From assembly GCA_017619905.1 (NCBI GenBank), contig JAFZRK010000055.1, positions 1 to 18,432 on the forward strand: a DNA stretch of 18,432 nt, given 5' to 3'. Shown here one piece after another: positions 1-7,059 of the stretch. A program made the position numbers and the translations under genes. Positions within the stretch are counted from its first letter, which is position 1; each line of letters starts with the position of its first letter. The notes under the pieces are model-generated. The model was given only the letters and a program-made list of their open reading frames with translations. It was not told the origin of the DNA and ran no database searches. The DNA comes from Bacillota bacterium. Its GTDB lineage: Bacteria; Bacillota; Clostridia; Peptostreptococcales; Anaerovoracaceae.

Positions 1-2
1 CC

Positions 3-158
3 ATCAACACCGTGGACGTCGTGGAAGTTACCGTGGAGCATCTGGCTCCGGAACTGATCGACCGTCTGGCGCTGCGCATAACGAGCGAGGTCCCGGGCAT
101 CAACCGCGTGCTCTACGACTTCACGCCGAAGCCCCCCGCCACGGTGGAATACGAATAA
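3..158 (+). CDS. guaA: GMP synthase (glutamine-hydrolysing), C-terminal fragment
   Basis: These are the last 51 codons of a gene that begins before the window, ending in TAA. The translated tail contains EVPGINRVLYDF followed by KPPATVEYE. This closely matches the conserved C-terminus of GMP synthase (usually EVPGINRVVYD followed by KPPATIEWE), which lies in the dimerisation domain and helps form the XMP site. The enzyme makes GMP from XMP, ATP and glutamine in the cytoplasm as the last step of guanine nucleotide synthesis. The glutaminase and ATP-pyrophosphatase domains lie outside the window, so completeness cannot be judged. A hairpin terminator follows directly, so this gene ends its transcription unit. 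Confidence 0.93.
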   Translation: MNTVDVVEVTVEHLAPELIDRLALRITSEVPGINRVLYDFTPKPPATVEYE

Positions 159-164
159 GTGATC

Positions 165-206
165 AAACCCCGAAACGCTTGAGATATCAGTGCTTTCGGG
201 GTTTTT
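165..206 (+). terminator. Rho-independent terminator after guaA
   Basis: The arm AAACCCCGAAA (165-175) pairs with TTTCGGGGTTT (194-204) around an 18-nt loop and runs straight into a T tract (202-206). It begins seven bases after the guaA stop codon. Confidence 0.85.
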
Positions 207-230
207 ATATTATGTTGTCAGGAGATAAAA

Positions 231-707
231 ATGTTAGCGATAGGAACAAAAGCGCCGGATTTTACGCTGCCGGATCAGGACGGCAAGCTGCACCGGCTGT
301 CGGACTACAGAGGCAAAAAGGTCATCCTCTACATCTACCCCAAGGACATGACTTCGGGCTGCACTAAGCAGGCCTGCGGCTTTGCGGACCTCTATCCGCA
401 GTTTACGGAGCAGGGCGCGGAGGTGCTTGGCGTAAGCCGGGACTCTGTGGCGTCGCACAAGAAGTTCGAGGAGAAATACGGGCTGCCGTTCACGCTGCTC
501 GCGGACACCGAAAAGACCGTCATCATGGCTTACGACGCCTGGAAGGAAAAGAAGAACTACGGCAAGGTGTCCATGAGCGTGGTGCGGACGACCTATCTTA
601 TAGACGAGGACGGGATCATCATCCGGGCGTCGGACAAGGTGAAGGCGGCGGAAGATCCGCTCAAGATGCTCAGGGAACTGGAGATCGTCATCGCGGAAAA
701 ACACTGA
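231..707 (+). CDS. bcp: Thiol peroxidase, Bcp/PrxQ-type peroxiredoxin
   Basis: A 158-residue thioredoxin-fold peroxidase, the usual full length for Bcp/PrxQ. It reduces hydrogen peroxide and organic hydroperoxides in the cytoplasm, normally recycled by thioredoxin. The active-site block YPKDMTSGCTKQACGF (about residues 36-51) carries the peroxidatic Cys44 with the preceding Thr, and Cys49 five residues later. That Cys-X4-Cys spacing is the resolving-cysteine arrangement of the atypical 2-Cys PrxQ subgroup. The N-terminal IGTKAPDFTLPDQDG segment is also typical. The start is supported by AGGAG (220-224) six bases upstream of ATG. The guaA terminator lies just before it, so its promoter must fall inside about 160-220 or overlap that hairpin. 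No terminator is seen before the next gene, so the two may be cotranscribed. Confidence 0.95.
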   Translation: MLAIGTKAPDFTLPDQDGKLHRLSDYRGKKVILYIYPKDMTSGCTKQACGFADLYPQFTEQGAEVLGVSRDSVASHKKFEEKYGLPFTLLADTEKTVIMAYDAWKEKKNYGKVSMSVVRTTYLIDEDGIIIRASDKVKAAEDPLKMLRELEIVIAEKH

Positions 708-785
708 AGATCCGCGCCGAAAGTATTTAGGCGTACCAACGCCGGCGGCGGGCAGAAAGAAAACCAACGAAAGGAGGGCCGGAAC

Positions 786-1406
786 ATGCTGGAACGGATA
801 AAGGCGGCGTTCCGCGAGGACAGCGGATACAAGGCGTTCTTCATCTCCATGATAACGTTCGCGCTGGCGTACGGGCTGTACAAGGGCATAATCGACAACT
901 ACCTTGCGGACATCGTCGGCATGAGCGCGTTCGACAAGGGCGTGTCCGAGTTCTTCCGCGAACTGCCCGGCCTTGCTCTGATCTTCGTCCTTGCGGTCTT
1001 ATACACTTTTTCCGCGGAGAAGCTCTACAAGATAGTAATGATAATGGACACGCTGATTCTTGTGATCGTGTGTTTCTTCTACGGTTTCGCCCACCACATC
1101 TTCCCCAGGAACGTGGCGTTCGTCGTCTGCTGCGTCAACTACATTCTGGATTCGATAATATCGCTGGCGTCCATGGCGTCCAACGTCTACGTGCAGGATC
1201 TATCCGACAGTCCGGAGGAGATGAAAGCCACCATATCGACAGGCGTATCCGTCAACCACATGATAACGATACTGATAGCTCTGTTCGGCGGCTGGATATG
1301 GAAGACGCTGGGCATAGAGACGCTGTTCGTCCTTTCGGCCATTCTGGGCCTCTGCAACAGCGCCTACGCCGCAACGATAAAGACGAAAAAGGCGTCAGAC
1401 GCATAA
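786..1406 (+). CDS. MFS transporter, shortened to six membrane segments (probable internal deletion)
   Basis: A 206-residue membrane protein, about half the usual 390-420 residues of an MFS carrier. The N-terminal part (to about residue 80, ending SAEKLYKI) looks like the first two helices of an MFS protein. The rest (from about VMIMDTLIL to the end) looks like the last four helices, including the loop YVQDLSDSPEEMKATISTG and the C-terminal LGLCNSAYAATIK. About six hydrophobic segments can be seen (near 18-36, 60-77, 82-103, 110-132, 155-174 and 178-196). Helices that normally lie between are absent, and the reading frame is intact across the join. A strong ribosome binding site, AAGGAGGG (771-778), precedes the ATG. 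It follows bcp by 78 bp. Transport by such a remnant is doubtful. The substrate is unknown. A genuine small six-helix protein is the alternative reading. Confidence 0.7.
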   Translation: MLERIKAAFREDSGYKAFFISMITFALAYGLYKGIIDNYLADIVGMSAFDKGVSEFFRELPGLALIFVLAVLYTFSAEKLYKIVMIMDTLILVIVCFFYGFAHHIFPRNVAFVVCCVNYILDSIISLASMASNVYVQDLSDSPEEMKATISTGVSVNHMITILIALFGGWIWKTLGIETLFVLSAILGLCNSAYAATIKTKKASDA

Positions 1407-1446
1407 TAAAAGCGCCGCGGCTTCAAGACCGCGGCGCAGCGTTTTT
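1407..1446. terminator. Bidirectional terminator between the MFS gene and the sulfoglycolysis-type operon
   Basis: A perfect 9-bp GC stem, GCGCCGCGG (1412-1420) with CCGCGGCGC (1429-1437), has an 8-nt loop. On the + strand a T run follows shortly (1442-1446). On the minus strand the stem is followed by TTTTATT (complement of 1405-1411). It sits between two convergent genes and can serve both. Confidence 0.88.
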
Positions 1447-1465
1447 AGTTCCCAAAAGACAGCGC

Positions 1466-2635
1466 TCAGATCGTGTCGAAGAAATGCTGGACGAATACAG
1501 CAGCCGGGCCTATGTAGCCCTCGCTCTCCGTCAGCCGTGTGCGCATGACGCGCTTCTCGTCGTAGGCGGGATCGTAGCTCTTGCAGGCGCTAATAAGCAT
1601 GTCGCAGAGCGTCTTGCTCTTGAACATCTTTCCGAACAGGACCACGCGTTTGGGCGCTACTATGGTAGCGGTGTTTATCAGACTGCGCGCGAACAGGTCC
1701 AGCCGGTACTCTATCTGTTTCTTAATGTCCTCCGGGGCCTGCGCGAAGCGCTCTTCGAAGTTGTCCAGTTCAAAGGGCATCAGCCTGTTAAGGGCGCGGT
1801 ACGAGACCAGAGTCTCCAGGCATCCGCGTCTTCCGCAGTTGCACTGTATTCCGTCCTTGTCCATTATTAGGTGGCCGAATTCCGCGGACCTTCCGCCGGG
1901 GGCTTTGTAAAGCTGACCGTTCAGGATGATGGCGCCGCCGACGCCCGGACCCCACTTTATGACGAACAGGTTGTCGTGAGTCTTGCCGGTGCCGAAGATC
2001 AGCGCCGCAGTCGCGAACGCGTCCACGTTGTTTTCGATATAGACCGGAAGCCCCAGCTTGACGCTCAGGATGCCGCGGATGTCGACGGGCTTCGTCCAGA
2101 TGCCGTAGGCGTGTTCGGATATTCCGTTCTCTCTGTCTACGACACCGGTTATGCCGACGGACACCGCGCTTATGCGCTTTCTCCTAAGAGGCGTGGCGGC
2201 TTCCGAAAAGGCCTTGCATTCGTCGGCGATCTTTCCAAGGAACTCCTCCGGGGGGACTGTGCCGTCCGTCGGGATGGCCTTTAACATTTTATTGCCGGCT
2301 CTGTCCTGCACGAGCTGCGCCTTAAGGTCGCAGAGCGCTATGTGCGTAACATCCGGCTCCATGTTTACAGCAAACACGTACTGCCCGTCCGCCTTTATGT
2401 CCACCGGGATCTTTTTTCTTCCGGCGGCGCGCGCGGGCTCGCTGCTGGACCCCAGCTCGACAAGGACGTTTTCTGAAATGAGTCTTGCCACGATCTGCGT
2501 TACCGAGGCCGCGGTAAGACCCGTCGCCTTCGCAATGTCCTTGCGGGAGGTGGGTCCGTTGCTGTAAATGTGGTTCAGGATGAGGGCGCGGTTCTGATGC
2601 TTTACGCTGCCCATGTTGAGGCCGGTCTTGGTCAT
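1466..2635 (-). CDS. ROK-family transcriptional repressor (NagC/XylR type), last gene of the operon
   Basis: A 389-residue ROK regulator. Residues 10-60 form a winged helix-turn-helix (SRKDIAKATGLTAASVTQIV is the recognition region). Residues 85-389 form the sugar-kinase-like sensor domain. The structural zinc site is intact, with His255 in EFGH and the CNCGRRGCLE motif (Cys265, Cys267, Cys272). The kinase ATP-binding DxGxT motif is absent (AVNMEPDVTHIA), and NNVDAFATA replaces the usual NDAN region. It is therefore a regulator and not a kinase. Its ATG lies 3 bp after the isomerase stop, with GAGG upstream. As the distal gene it would be autoregulated with the operon. ROK repressors of this class usually release DNA when a pathway sugar binds. 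The likely inducer here is a pathway sugar such as sulfoquinovose or sulfofructose, and the likely operator is the dyad at 10606-10632. Both are inferences. Confidence 0.88.
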   Translation of the reverse strand: MTKTGLNMGSVKHQNRALILNHIYSNGPTSRKDIAKATGLTAASVTQIVARLISENVLVELGSSSEPARAAGRKKIPVDIKADGQYVFAVNMEPDVTHIALCDLKAQLVQDRAGNKMLKAIPTDGTVPPEEFLGKIADECKAFSEAATPLRRKRISAVSVGITGVVDRENGISEHAYGIWTKPVDIRGILSVKLGLPVYIENNVDAFATAALIFGTGKTHDNLFVIKWGPGVGGAIILNGQLYKAPGGRSAEFGHLIMDKDGIQCNCGRRGCLETLVSYRALNRLMPFELDNFEERFAQAPEDIKKQIEYRLDLFARSLINTATIVAPKRVVLFGKMFKSKTLCDMLISACKSYDPAYDEKRVMRTRLTESEGYIGPAAVFVQHFFDTI

Positions 2636-2638
2636 GTC

Positions 2639-3982
2639 TTAGAACCTCTGTGCTTTAATGTCCAGCATGTGCGCAAGTATCTCCAGCTCGTCCGCCGCGT
2701 CCGCGTATATCACCGCGTAGTGCGGCTCCCAGCCGTCTTCAACAGTATTGTGTATTATTTTTTCCGCGCTGTCAGCAGTCTTTACCACGAGCGACGTTCC
2801 GAGGAACTGCTTGGGCTTGTCCAGCGCTTCGCCGGAGGCGATGAAGAAGCGGAACTGTCCGTCCGCGTCCCGTCCTATGCGGAAGATGGTGACTGCAGGC
2901 GCCGCCTTGCATCCGAACTCCAGGGTGGGCCCTATGTGGCGGTTGCAGTGCTCGCCTATCACGGCTCCGGTGTCTTTTCTAGCCAGGGAGCAGGCCGCTG
3001 TGCCGCAGTGCCAGAAGGATATGGTGTTCTCCTCTTCGTCCAGGGACACGGGGTCTCCGAAGAAGCAGGGCTGTCCGGAGAGCTGCTGACCTACGTACAT
3101 GGACAGCGCGCCCCAGGCGTCCGTCTCTCCGCTCGAGGCGATGCCCAGGTCGTTGAGCATTGCCAGCACGGCGCAGACAGGGGTGCCGTAGGAAACAAAG
3201 AAGTCCGGCCAGCAGCGCGAAGCCAGCGCCCCTATGCCGTTCGTCTTGACGTATTCCGCGTAGGCCCTGTAGAGGCGGGCGAAATCCAGGCGGTTCTTTT
3301 CGGGGGTGTCCGCCAGGCCCACGGTGCGGCTCTCGGCGTCCCTGAGGTATTTTTCTATCTCTTCGTCCGTGTACGACTTTGCCTTTTCTATGAGCTCCCG
3401 GGCCTCTATGGACTCCAGGCGCACGCCGAACTTCTCCAGCATGTCCAGATCCATGGCGCGTCCGAAGCCGAAGCCCTGAGGGGTGTGCCCCACCTGAGCC
3501 AGCTTAAGGGACCTGAGCTTCAGTTTCAGCTCCGCGGCCCTGACCGTGGCGCGGATCTTGCGTTCCACTTTTTCCTCGTCCGGGGACCCGAAAATGTACT
3601 CGAAGGGCTCTTTGCGCATCTGCTTTATGGCGTTGGCCGCTGAGTAGGCGCCCGTAAGGGAGTTGAGGCGGAGCCGCCCGCCGTCTATCACCGGTTCGCG
3701 CAGCGTCCACAGCAGGATCGGCACGTCTCTGAAGCGGCGCAGCACTTCCATGGCGTACGCGGCGTTGGCGAAAGTGATGTTCTGGAGCACTATCAGGTCC
3801 GGGTCTATGCCGTCCATGAAAGCGTTGAGCTTGTCGAGCGACAGCAGCATCTCGTCCGGGACCGCCACGTTTCCGCAGACGGAGCGCAGCAGCAGGGCGC
3901 TCTTCTCGAACTCTTTCTGAGCGCTCTCCAGATGGAATGTCGGTACGCCTATGGGCAGATATGCCGTCTGGAACTTTTTCAT
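2639..3982 (-). CDS. sftI: L-fucose/arabinose-isomerase-family protein; probable sulfoquinovose-sulfofructose isomerase
   Basis: A 447-residue cytoplasmic protein of the L-fucose isomerase superfamily. It has the N-terminal Rossmann-like halves (residues 1-160) and the C-terminal catalytic part, with SSGETDAWGAL, FFGDPV, FWHCGTA and PHYAVIYAD. Glu286 and Asp310 are 24 residues apart, the spacing of the metal ligands Glu337/Asp361 in E. coli FucI. His421 is the best candidate for the third ligand (FucI His528). FucI itself is longer (about 590 residues). Given the transaldolase, reductase and GH31 neighbours, the expected reaction is aldose-ketose isomerisation of sulfoquinovose to 6-deoxy-6-sulfofructose. 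The symbol follows the sulfo-TAL naming as I recall it. The ATG has GAGGA nine bases upstream and starts 9 bp after the exporter gene. Another aldose substrate cannot be excluded. Confidence 0.72.
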   Translation of the reverse strand: MKKFQTAYLPIGVPTFHLESAQKEFEKSALLLRSVCGNVAVPDEMLLSLDKLNAFMDGIDPDLIVLQNITFANAAYAMEVLRRFRDVPILLWTLREPVIDGGRLRLNSLTGAYSAANAIKQMRKEPFEYIFGSPDEEKVERKIRATVRAAELKLKLRSLKLAQVGHTPQGFGFGRAMDLDMLEKFGVRLESIEARELIEKAKSYTDEEIEKYLRDAESRTVGLADTPEKNRLDFARLYRAYAEYVKTNGIGALASRCWPDFFVSYGTPVCAVLAMLNDLGIASSGETDAWGALSMYVGQQLSGQPCFFGDPVSLDEEENTISFWHCGTAACSLARKDTGAVIGEHCNRHIGPTLEFGCKAAPAVTIFRIGRDADGQFRFFIASGEALDKPKQFLGTSLVVKTADSAEKIIHNTVEDGWEPHYAVIYADAADELEILAHMLDIKAQRF

Positions 3983-3991
3983 GTCATTTCC

Positions 3992-4756
3992 TCACTTAAA
4001 GAACAATGTTGCCCCCGCTATGAGCAGGAGAACGTAGGTTATTATCATGAACACGCGCTGGCTCATGCGCTTGTACAGCAGGCCTCCCAGGAACATTCCC
4101 GCAAGCAGGAAGGGCACGGAGATAAGCTGCACTTTCAGCAGCTGCATGTTCCACTGTCCGGCGGCGATCTGCGTAATGAGCATTATGCCGTTAAGGAATA
4201 TCCAGACGGTGGATATGGTTGCGCGGAAAGCGGTCTTTTCCTTTATGCGTCCGGTAAGATAGCCGATCAGCAGTGGACCTCCGCACACGAACATGCCGTG
4301 GACCAGGCCCGCGGCGGCAAGCAGCAGAAACTGCGGTATTTCCGCGGACGCTCCCGGGCTTGCCTTCTGAGGGCCGTTTTCGCCTGTTTCAGAGCTTCTT
4401 CCGCCCAGAGTGGATACAAGTCCCATTATGCCGATAACTATCGCCAGAACGCCTAATATGACGTACAGGAGCCGCGGGCTGCCGGCCAGTCTGCGGCGTA
4501 TCCACATGCCGATCAGCAGGGTGGGGATCATTACAGCGGCCACCCGCAGCAGTTCCTTTTTGTCCACGTGCCTGTAGTTTCCGGCAAACACGTAGATGCC
4601 CGACAGCAGTCCCAGGGCGTTGAGCACCGGCACCGCCGTGTCCATCCCCACCAGCTTCAGGGAGAAGGGCATGGCGAGTATGGTCCCCGCGAAGCCCGTT
4701 ATTCCCTGTATTATATTAGCCAGCAGTATGACTATGTAGAACAGCGCCAGCTCCAT
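3992..4756 (-). CDS. sftE: TauE/SafE-family anion exporter; probable sulfonate (DHPS) exporter
   Basis: A 254-residue integral membrane protein with about eight hydrophobic helices in two repeated halves. The N-terminal half has NIIQGITGFAGTILAMPF and the C-terminal half has LAAAGLVHGMFVCGGPLL. Both are variants of the G-x-GGG/GFGG loops typical of the TauE/SafE (sulfite exporter) family. Members of this family export small sulfonates or sulfite, and in sulfoglycolysis gene clusters they are assigned to efflux of the C3 sulfonate end product. The reductase encoded upstream would make 2,3-dihydroxypropanesulfonate, the expected cargo here. A charged loop near residues 120-140 joins the halves. 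The ATG begins 3 bp after the stop of the DUF4867 gene, so translation is probably coupled. The cargo is inferred from context. Confidence 0.8.
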   Translation of the reverse strand: MELALFYIVILLANIIQGITGFAGTILAMPFSLKLVGMDTAVPVLNALGLLSGIYVFAGNYRHVDKKELLRVAAVMIPTLLIGMWIRRRLAGSPRLLYVILGVLAIVIGIMGLVSTLGGRSSETGENGPQKASPGASAEIPQFLLLAAAGLVHGMFVCGGPLLIGYLTGRIKEKTAFRATISTVWIFLNGIMLITQIAAGQWNMQLLKVQLISVPFLLAGMFLGGLLYKRMSQRVFMIITYVLLLIAGATLFFK

Positions 4757-4759
4757 GCG

Positions 4760-5458
4760 TCAGTATTTCAGCTCCCTGTTCTCTCCAAGCACTCCGGGCC
4801 AGGCGCCCTGCTTCATGAGGGGCTCCCTGTCCGGGTGGGATATCACCCATTTGTTGCGCTGCAGCAGGAGCCGGGCGTTCTTGTCCCCGCGCTCCGCGGC
4901 CCGCTTTGCCTCCGCTCTTTCCGCATTGGTAAGGGAGGTGTTGGTGCCTCTTTGGAGCACCACCGCTGCCTTAAAGCCGCTGTCCTGCGTCCTGAGCGGC
5001 GAAAGATGCAGGGTGTCCTGATACAGTTCTACGACCGTGCCTTTCTCCAGGAAGAACGGCTGAGCCGTATCCACATGGTAGGTAAGGTCTTCCGAAATGT
5101 CCTCCCTGCGCCCCAGCACCAGGATAAGATCCGTTGCCGCGACATTTATCTCGCTGCCTTTGTGGTACTCGAAACCGTTGTAGGTGCTGTTCTTCCCGTT
5201 GCAGTAACCGCACTGGACGGGTCTTCCCGCGTAGAAGTCCTTCTGAAGCTGCGCGACGGCCGGGATGGTCTCCATCTCCGGGTCGGACGCCACGTAGACG
5301 TTGCCCTGTTCCGGGATCTGCGTGTGTATTTCCAGGTATTCTATGAGCGCGCCGGCGTCAATGTCTTCTATGACGCGTCCGTAGCGCTTGAAAGCGTCCG
5401 AGTTCACGTCGAGGATAGGCACGCTGTTTATTCTGTTGAGTTCTTCCAGTCTACTCAC
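4760..5458 (-). CDS. sftX: DUF4867 family, cupin-like protein of sulfo-TAL clusters
   Basis: A 232-residue soluble protein that I recognise as the DUF4867 type, a cupin/ureidoglycolate-lyase-like fold. Features in order: an N-terminal segment YGRVIEDIDAGALIEYLE, then the conserved core CGYCNGKNSTYNGFEYHK and GSEINVAATDLILVLGRRED. Then come a second beta stretch with GTVVELYQDTLHLSP and a basic C-terminal tail from about residue 174. His99, Glu103, Glu144 and His151 are candidate metal ligands. No reaction has been established for this family to my knowledge. As I recall, a DUF4867 gene (sftX) accompanies the sulfo-TAL genes in Bacillus and gut Firmicutes. It starts with GTG and overlaps the end of the reductase gene by 8 bp, behind GGTGGT, so the two are translationally coupled. 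A role in substrate epimerisation or sensing is speculation. Confidence 0.7.
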   Translation of the reverse strand: MSRLEELNRINSVPILDVNSDAFKRYGRVIEDIDAGALIEYLEIHTQIPEQGNVYVASDPEMETIPAVAQLQKDFYAGRPVQCGYCNGKNSTYNGFEYHKGSEINVAATDLILVLGRREDISEDLTYHVDTAQPFFLEKGTVVELYQDTLHLSPLRTQDSGFKAAVVLQRGTNTSLTNAERAEAKRAAERGDKNARLLLQRNKWVISHPDREPLMKQGAWPGVLGENRELKY

Positions 5459-6308
5459 CGCGCACCACCTTTATGGTAGCGCAGAAGTCTTCCTTGCCCA
5501 GACCCATTTCCATGGCCTTGTCGTAGACGCGTACGGCGTTCTCCTCGCCGGGCATCTTAACGCCGCACTCTGCCGCAAGGTTCATGCATATGTGAACGTC
5601 CTTGTGCTCGTTCTCTATGGAGAACGCGGTGGTATAGTCTTCTTTGGCCAGGACGTCCTTCTTGGAGTCCAGGTACCAGTTGCCGGCTCCGCCGAAGGAT
5701 ATCGCTTTTGCGTAAGTAAGTATGTCTATGCCGTTTGCCGCGGCCAGGGTGGATGTCTCGTTGACACCGTTCTGGATCTGCGACACCAGGGCATTGTGGC
5801 ATATCTTCATTACCAGGCCTTTGCCGTTCTCGCCCAGGCGCATCACGTTTTCGCCCATGTAGAGAAGTATGGGGCGCATGGCTTCGTAAGCTGCCTCGGA
5901 GCCGCCCACGTAAATGCCAAGCTTGCCTGCTATTGCCGCGGGCTTGCTCTTGACCACCGGAGCGTCTATGAACTCCGCGCCGGTCTTCTTTATCATCTCG
6001 GAGATCTCCACGGATACCGAGGGGTCTATGGTGCTCATGTCTATGCCGCACTTTCCGGGACCCATAGCGGGGAGTATCTCCGTGTAGATGGCTCTGCTGT
6101 GCTCCGGACGGGGCACCATGGTTATGAACACGCTCACGTTCTGCGCGACTTCAAGAGCGCTGGAGCAGGGCACCGCGCCAAGGGCCGCCAGCTTGTCGAC
6201 CTTGGACTTGTCGATGTCGTACACGTAGACCTTGTCGTCGTGCTTTCTGAGTATGTTCTCCGACATGGACTCGCCCATTATGCCGAGTCCCACGAAACCT
6301 ATCTTCAT
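5451..6308 (-). CDS. Beta-hydroxyacid dehydrogenase; probable sulfolactaldehyde reductase (YihU-like)
   Basis: A 285-residue member of the 3-hydroxyisobutyrate dehydrogenase family. The N-terminal Rossmann domain has GFVGLGIMGESM. Asp31 at the end of strand 2 (VYVYDIDKSK) suggests NADH preference. The second motif is DAPVVKSKPAAIAGKL (115-130) where classic members have DAPVSGG. The catalytic lysine is Lys168 in GLVMKICHN, followed by the conserved Asn172. In this operon it should reduce 3-sulfolactaldehyde to 2,3-dihydroxypropanesulfonate, disposing of reducing power in a fermenting cell. Aligned from memory to E. coli YihU, the sulfonate ligands Arg123 and Asn174 become Lys120 and His171. 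The substrate therefore needs testing. The ATG has GGAGG upstream and lies 13 bp after the transaldolase gene. No sulfolactaldehyde dehydrogenase is encoded in the window. Confidence 0.75.
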   Translation of the reverse strand: MKIGFVGLGIMGESMSENILRKHDDKVYVYDIDKSKVDKLAALGAVPCSSALEVAQNVSVFITMVPRPEHSRAIYTEILPAMGPGKCGIDMSTIDPSVSVEISEMIKKTGAEFIDAPVVKSKPAAIAGKLGIYVGGSEAAYEAMRPILLYMGENVMRLGENGKGLVMKICHNALVSQIQNGVNETSTLAAANGIDILTYAKAISFGGAGNWYLDSKKDVLAKEDYTTAFSIENEHKDVHICMNLAAECGVKMPGEENAVRVYDKAMEMGLGKEDFCATIKVVRGE

Positions 6309-6321
6309 ACCGTGCCTCCGC

Positions 6322-7008
6322 TTACTCCTTTGCGGTGTTGTCCCAGGCGTTCTGGAAGGTCTCCATGCCCTGGCGGGTGTAGGGGTGCTTTATGGAGTCC
6401 TTGTAGACCTCGAGCCCGGCGGTGACAATGTCCGCTCCCGCGACCGCGCAGTCCACGAACTGCTTGCCCGTGCGCACCGCGGCGCAGATTATCTGCGTCT
6501 TTCCGTAGAAGCCGTAGTTCTTGTAAATAGTGACGATGTCCTGGATGTACTGTTTGCAGTCTTCGCCGTTGGACTCCTTCCAGCCGATGAACGGGGACAC
6601 GAAGAGCGAGCCGTTCTTTGCGGGAAGCAGAGCCTGCGCGGGTGAGAACACCAGCGTGACGTTTGTACGTATGCCTTCCTTCTCCAGGCGGCGCGCCGCG
6701 GTGACTCCTGCAAGCGTGGACGGGATCTTAATTACGAAGTTGCTGCTTATGGCGGATATCTTCCTTGCCGCAGCCACCATCTCGTCCGCGTCGTCCAGAT
6801 GCGGGTCTATCTCCACGGACACGGGGAACTTCTCGTATCCGTCCAGACCCTCCTCCTTTATCCAGTCCGCAATGTCCTGGATGGCCCTGAGGAAGGGCTT
6901 GCCGGAGTTCATTATGTGCCTGGGATTGGTGGTGACTCCGTCTATCCCGAAGGTGGCGTAGGCCTCCTTTATCTCGTCCAGCTTTGCGCTGTCCAGAAAA
7001 TACTTCAT
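6322..7008 (-). CDS. sftT: Fsa/TalC-type transaldolase; probable sulfofructose transaldolase
   Basis: A 228-residue class I aldolase of the small transaldolase / fructose-6-phosphate aldolase family, close to the family's usual 215-230 residues. Motifs in order: FLDSAKLDEI (start), GVTTNP (24-29), SVEID (64-68), the Schiff-base lysine Lys94 in FVIKIPST, TLVFSPAQALLPAKNG, VSPFIGW and CAAVRTGKQFVDCAVAGAD. In sulfo-TAL metabolism this enzyme splits sulfofructose into sulfolactaldehyde and passes the dihydroxyacetone unit to glyceraldehyde-3-phosphate, giving fructose-6-phosphate. Two residues that hold phosphate in E. coli FsaA (Arg134 and Ser166, numbering from memory) appear as Trp143 and Ala177. 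Arg179 nearby could compensate. AAGGAG precedes the ATG. The gene follows the transporter by 51 bp. The context, not the fold, gives the sulfonate assignment. Confidence 0.8.
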   Translation of the reverse strand: MKYFLDSAKLDEIKEAYATFGIDGVTTNPRHIMNSGKPFLRAIQDIADWIKEEGLDGYEKFPVSVEIDPHLDDADEMVAAARKISAISSNFVIKIPSTLAGVTAARRLEKEGIRTNVTLVFSPAQALLPAKNGSLFVSPFIGWKESNGEDCKQYIQDIVTIYKNYGFYGKTQIICAAVRTGKQFVDCAVAGADIVTAGLEVYKDSIKHPYTRQGMETFQNAWDNTAKE

Positions 7009-7059
7009 GTTGTCTTTCTCCTTGATATCTATAAACTTCTGTGCTGTGTATTTGCTGTA

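Noticed and set aside
179..367. Small + frame overlapping the start of bcp
   Set aside because: It begins inside the guaA terminator, has no ribosome binding site, and overlaps the bcp gene in another frame.
708..785. Missing MFS middle part hidden in flanking DNA or another frame
   Set aside because: The 78 bp upstream and 59 bp downstream of the gene are too short and show no transporter-like translation. The loss is internal and not a frameshift.
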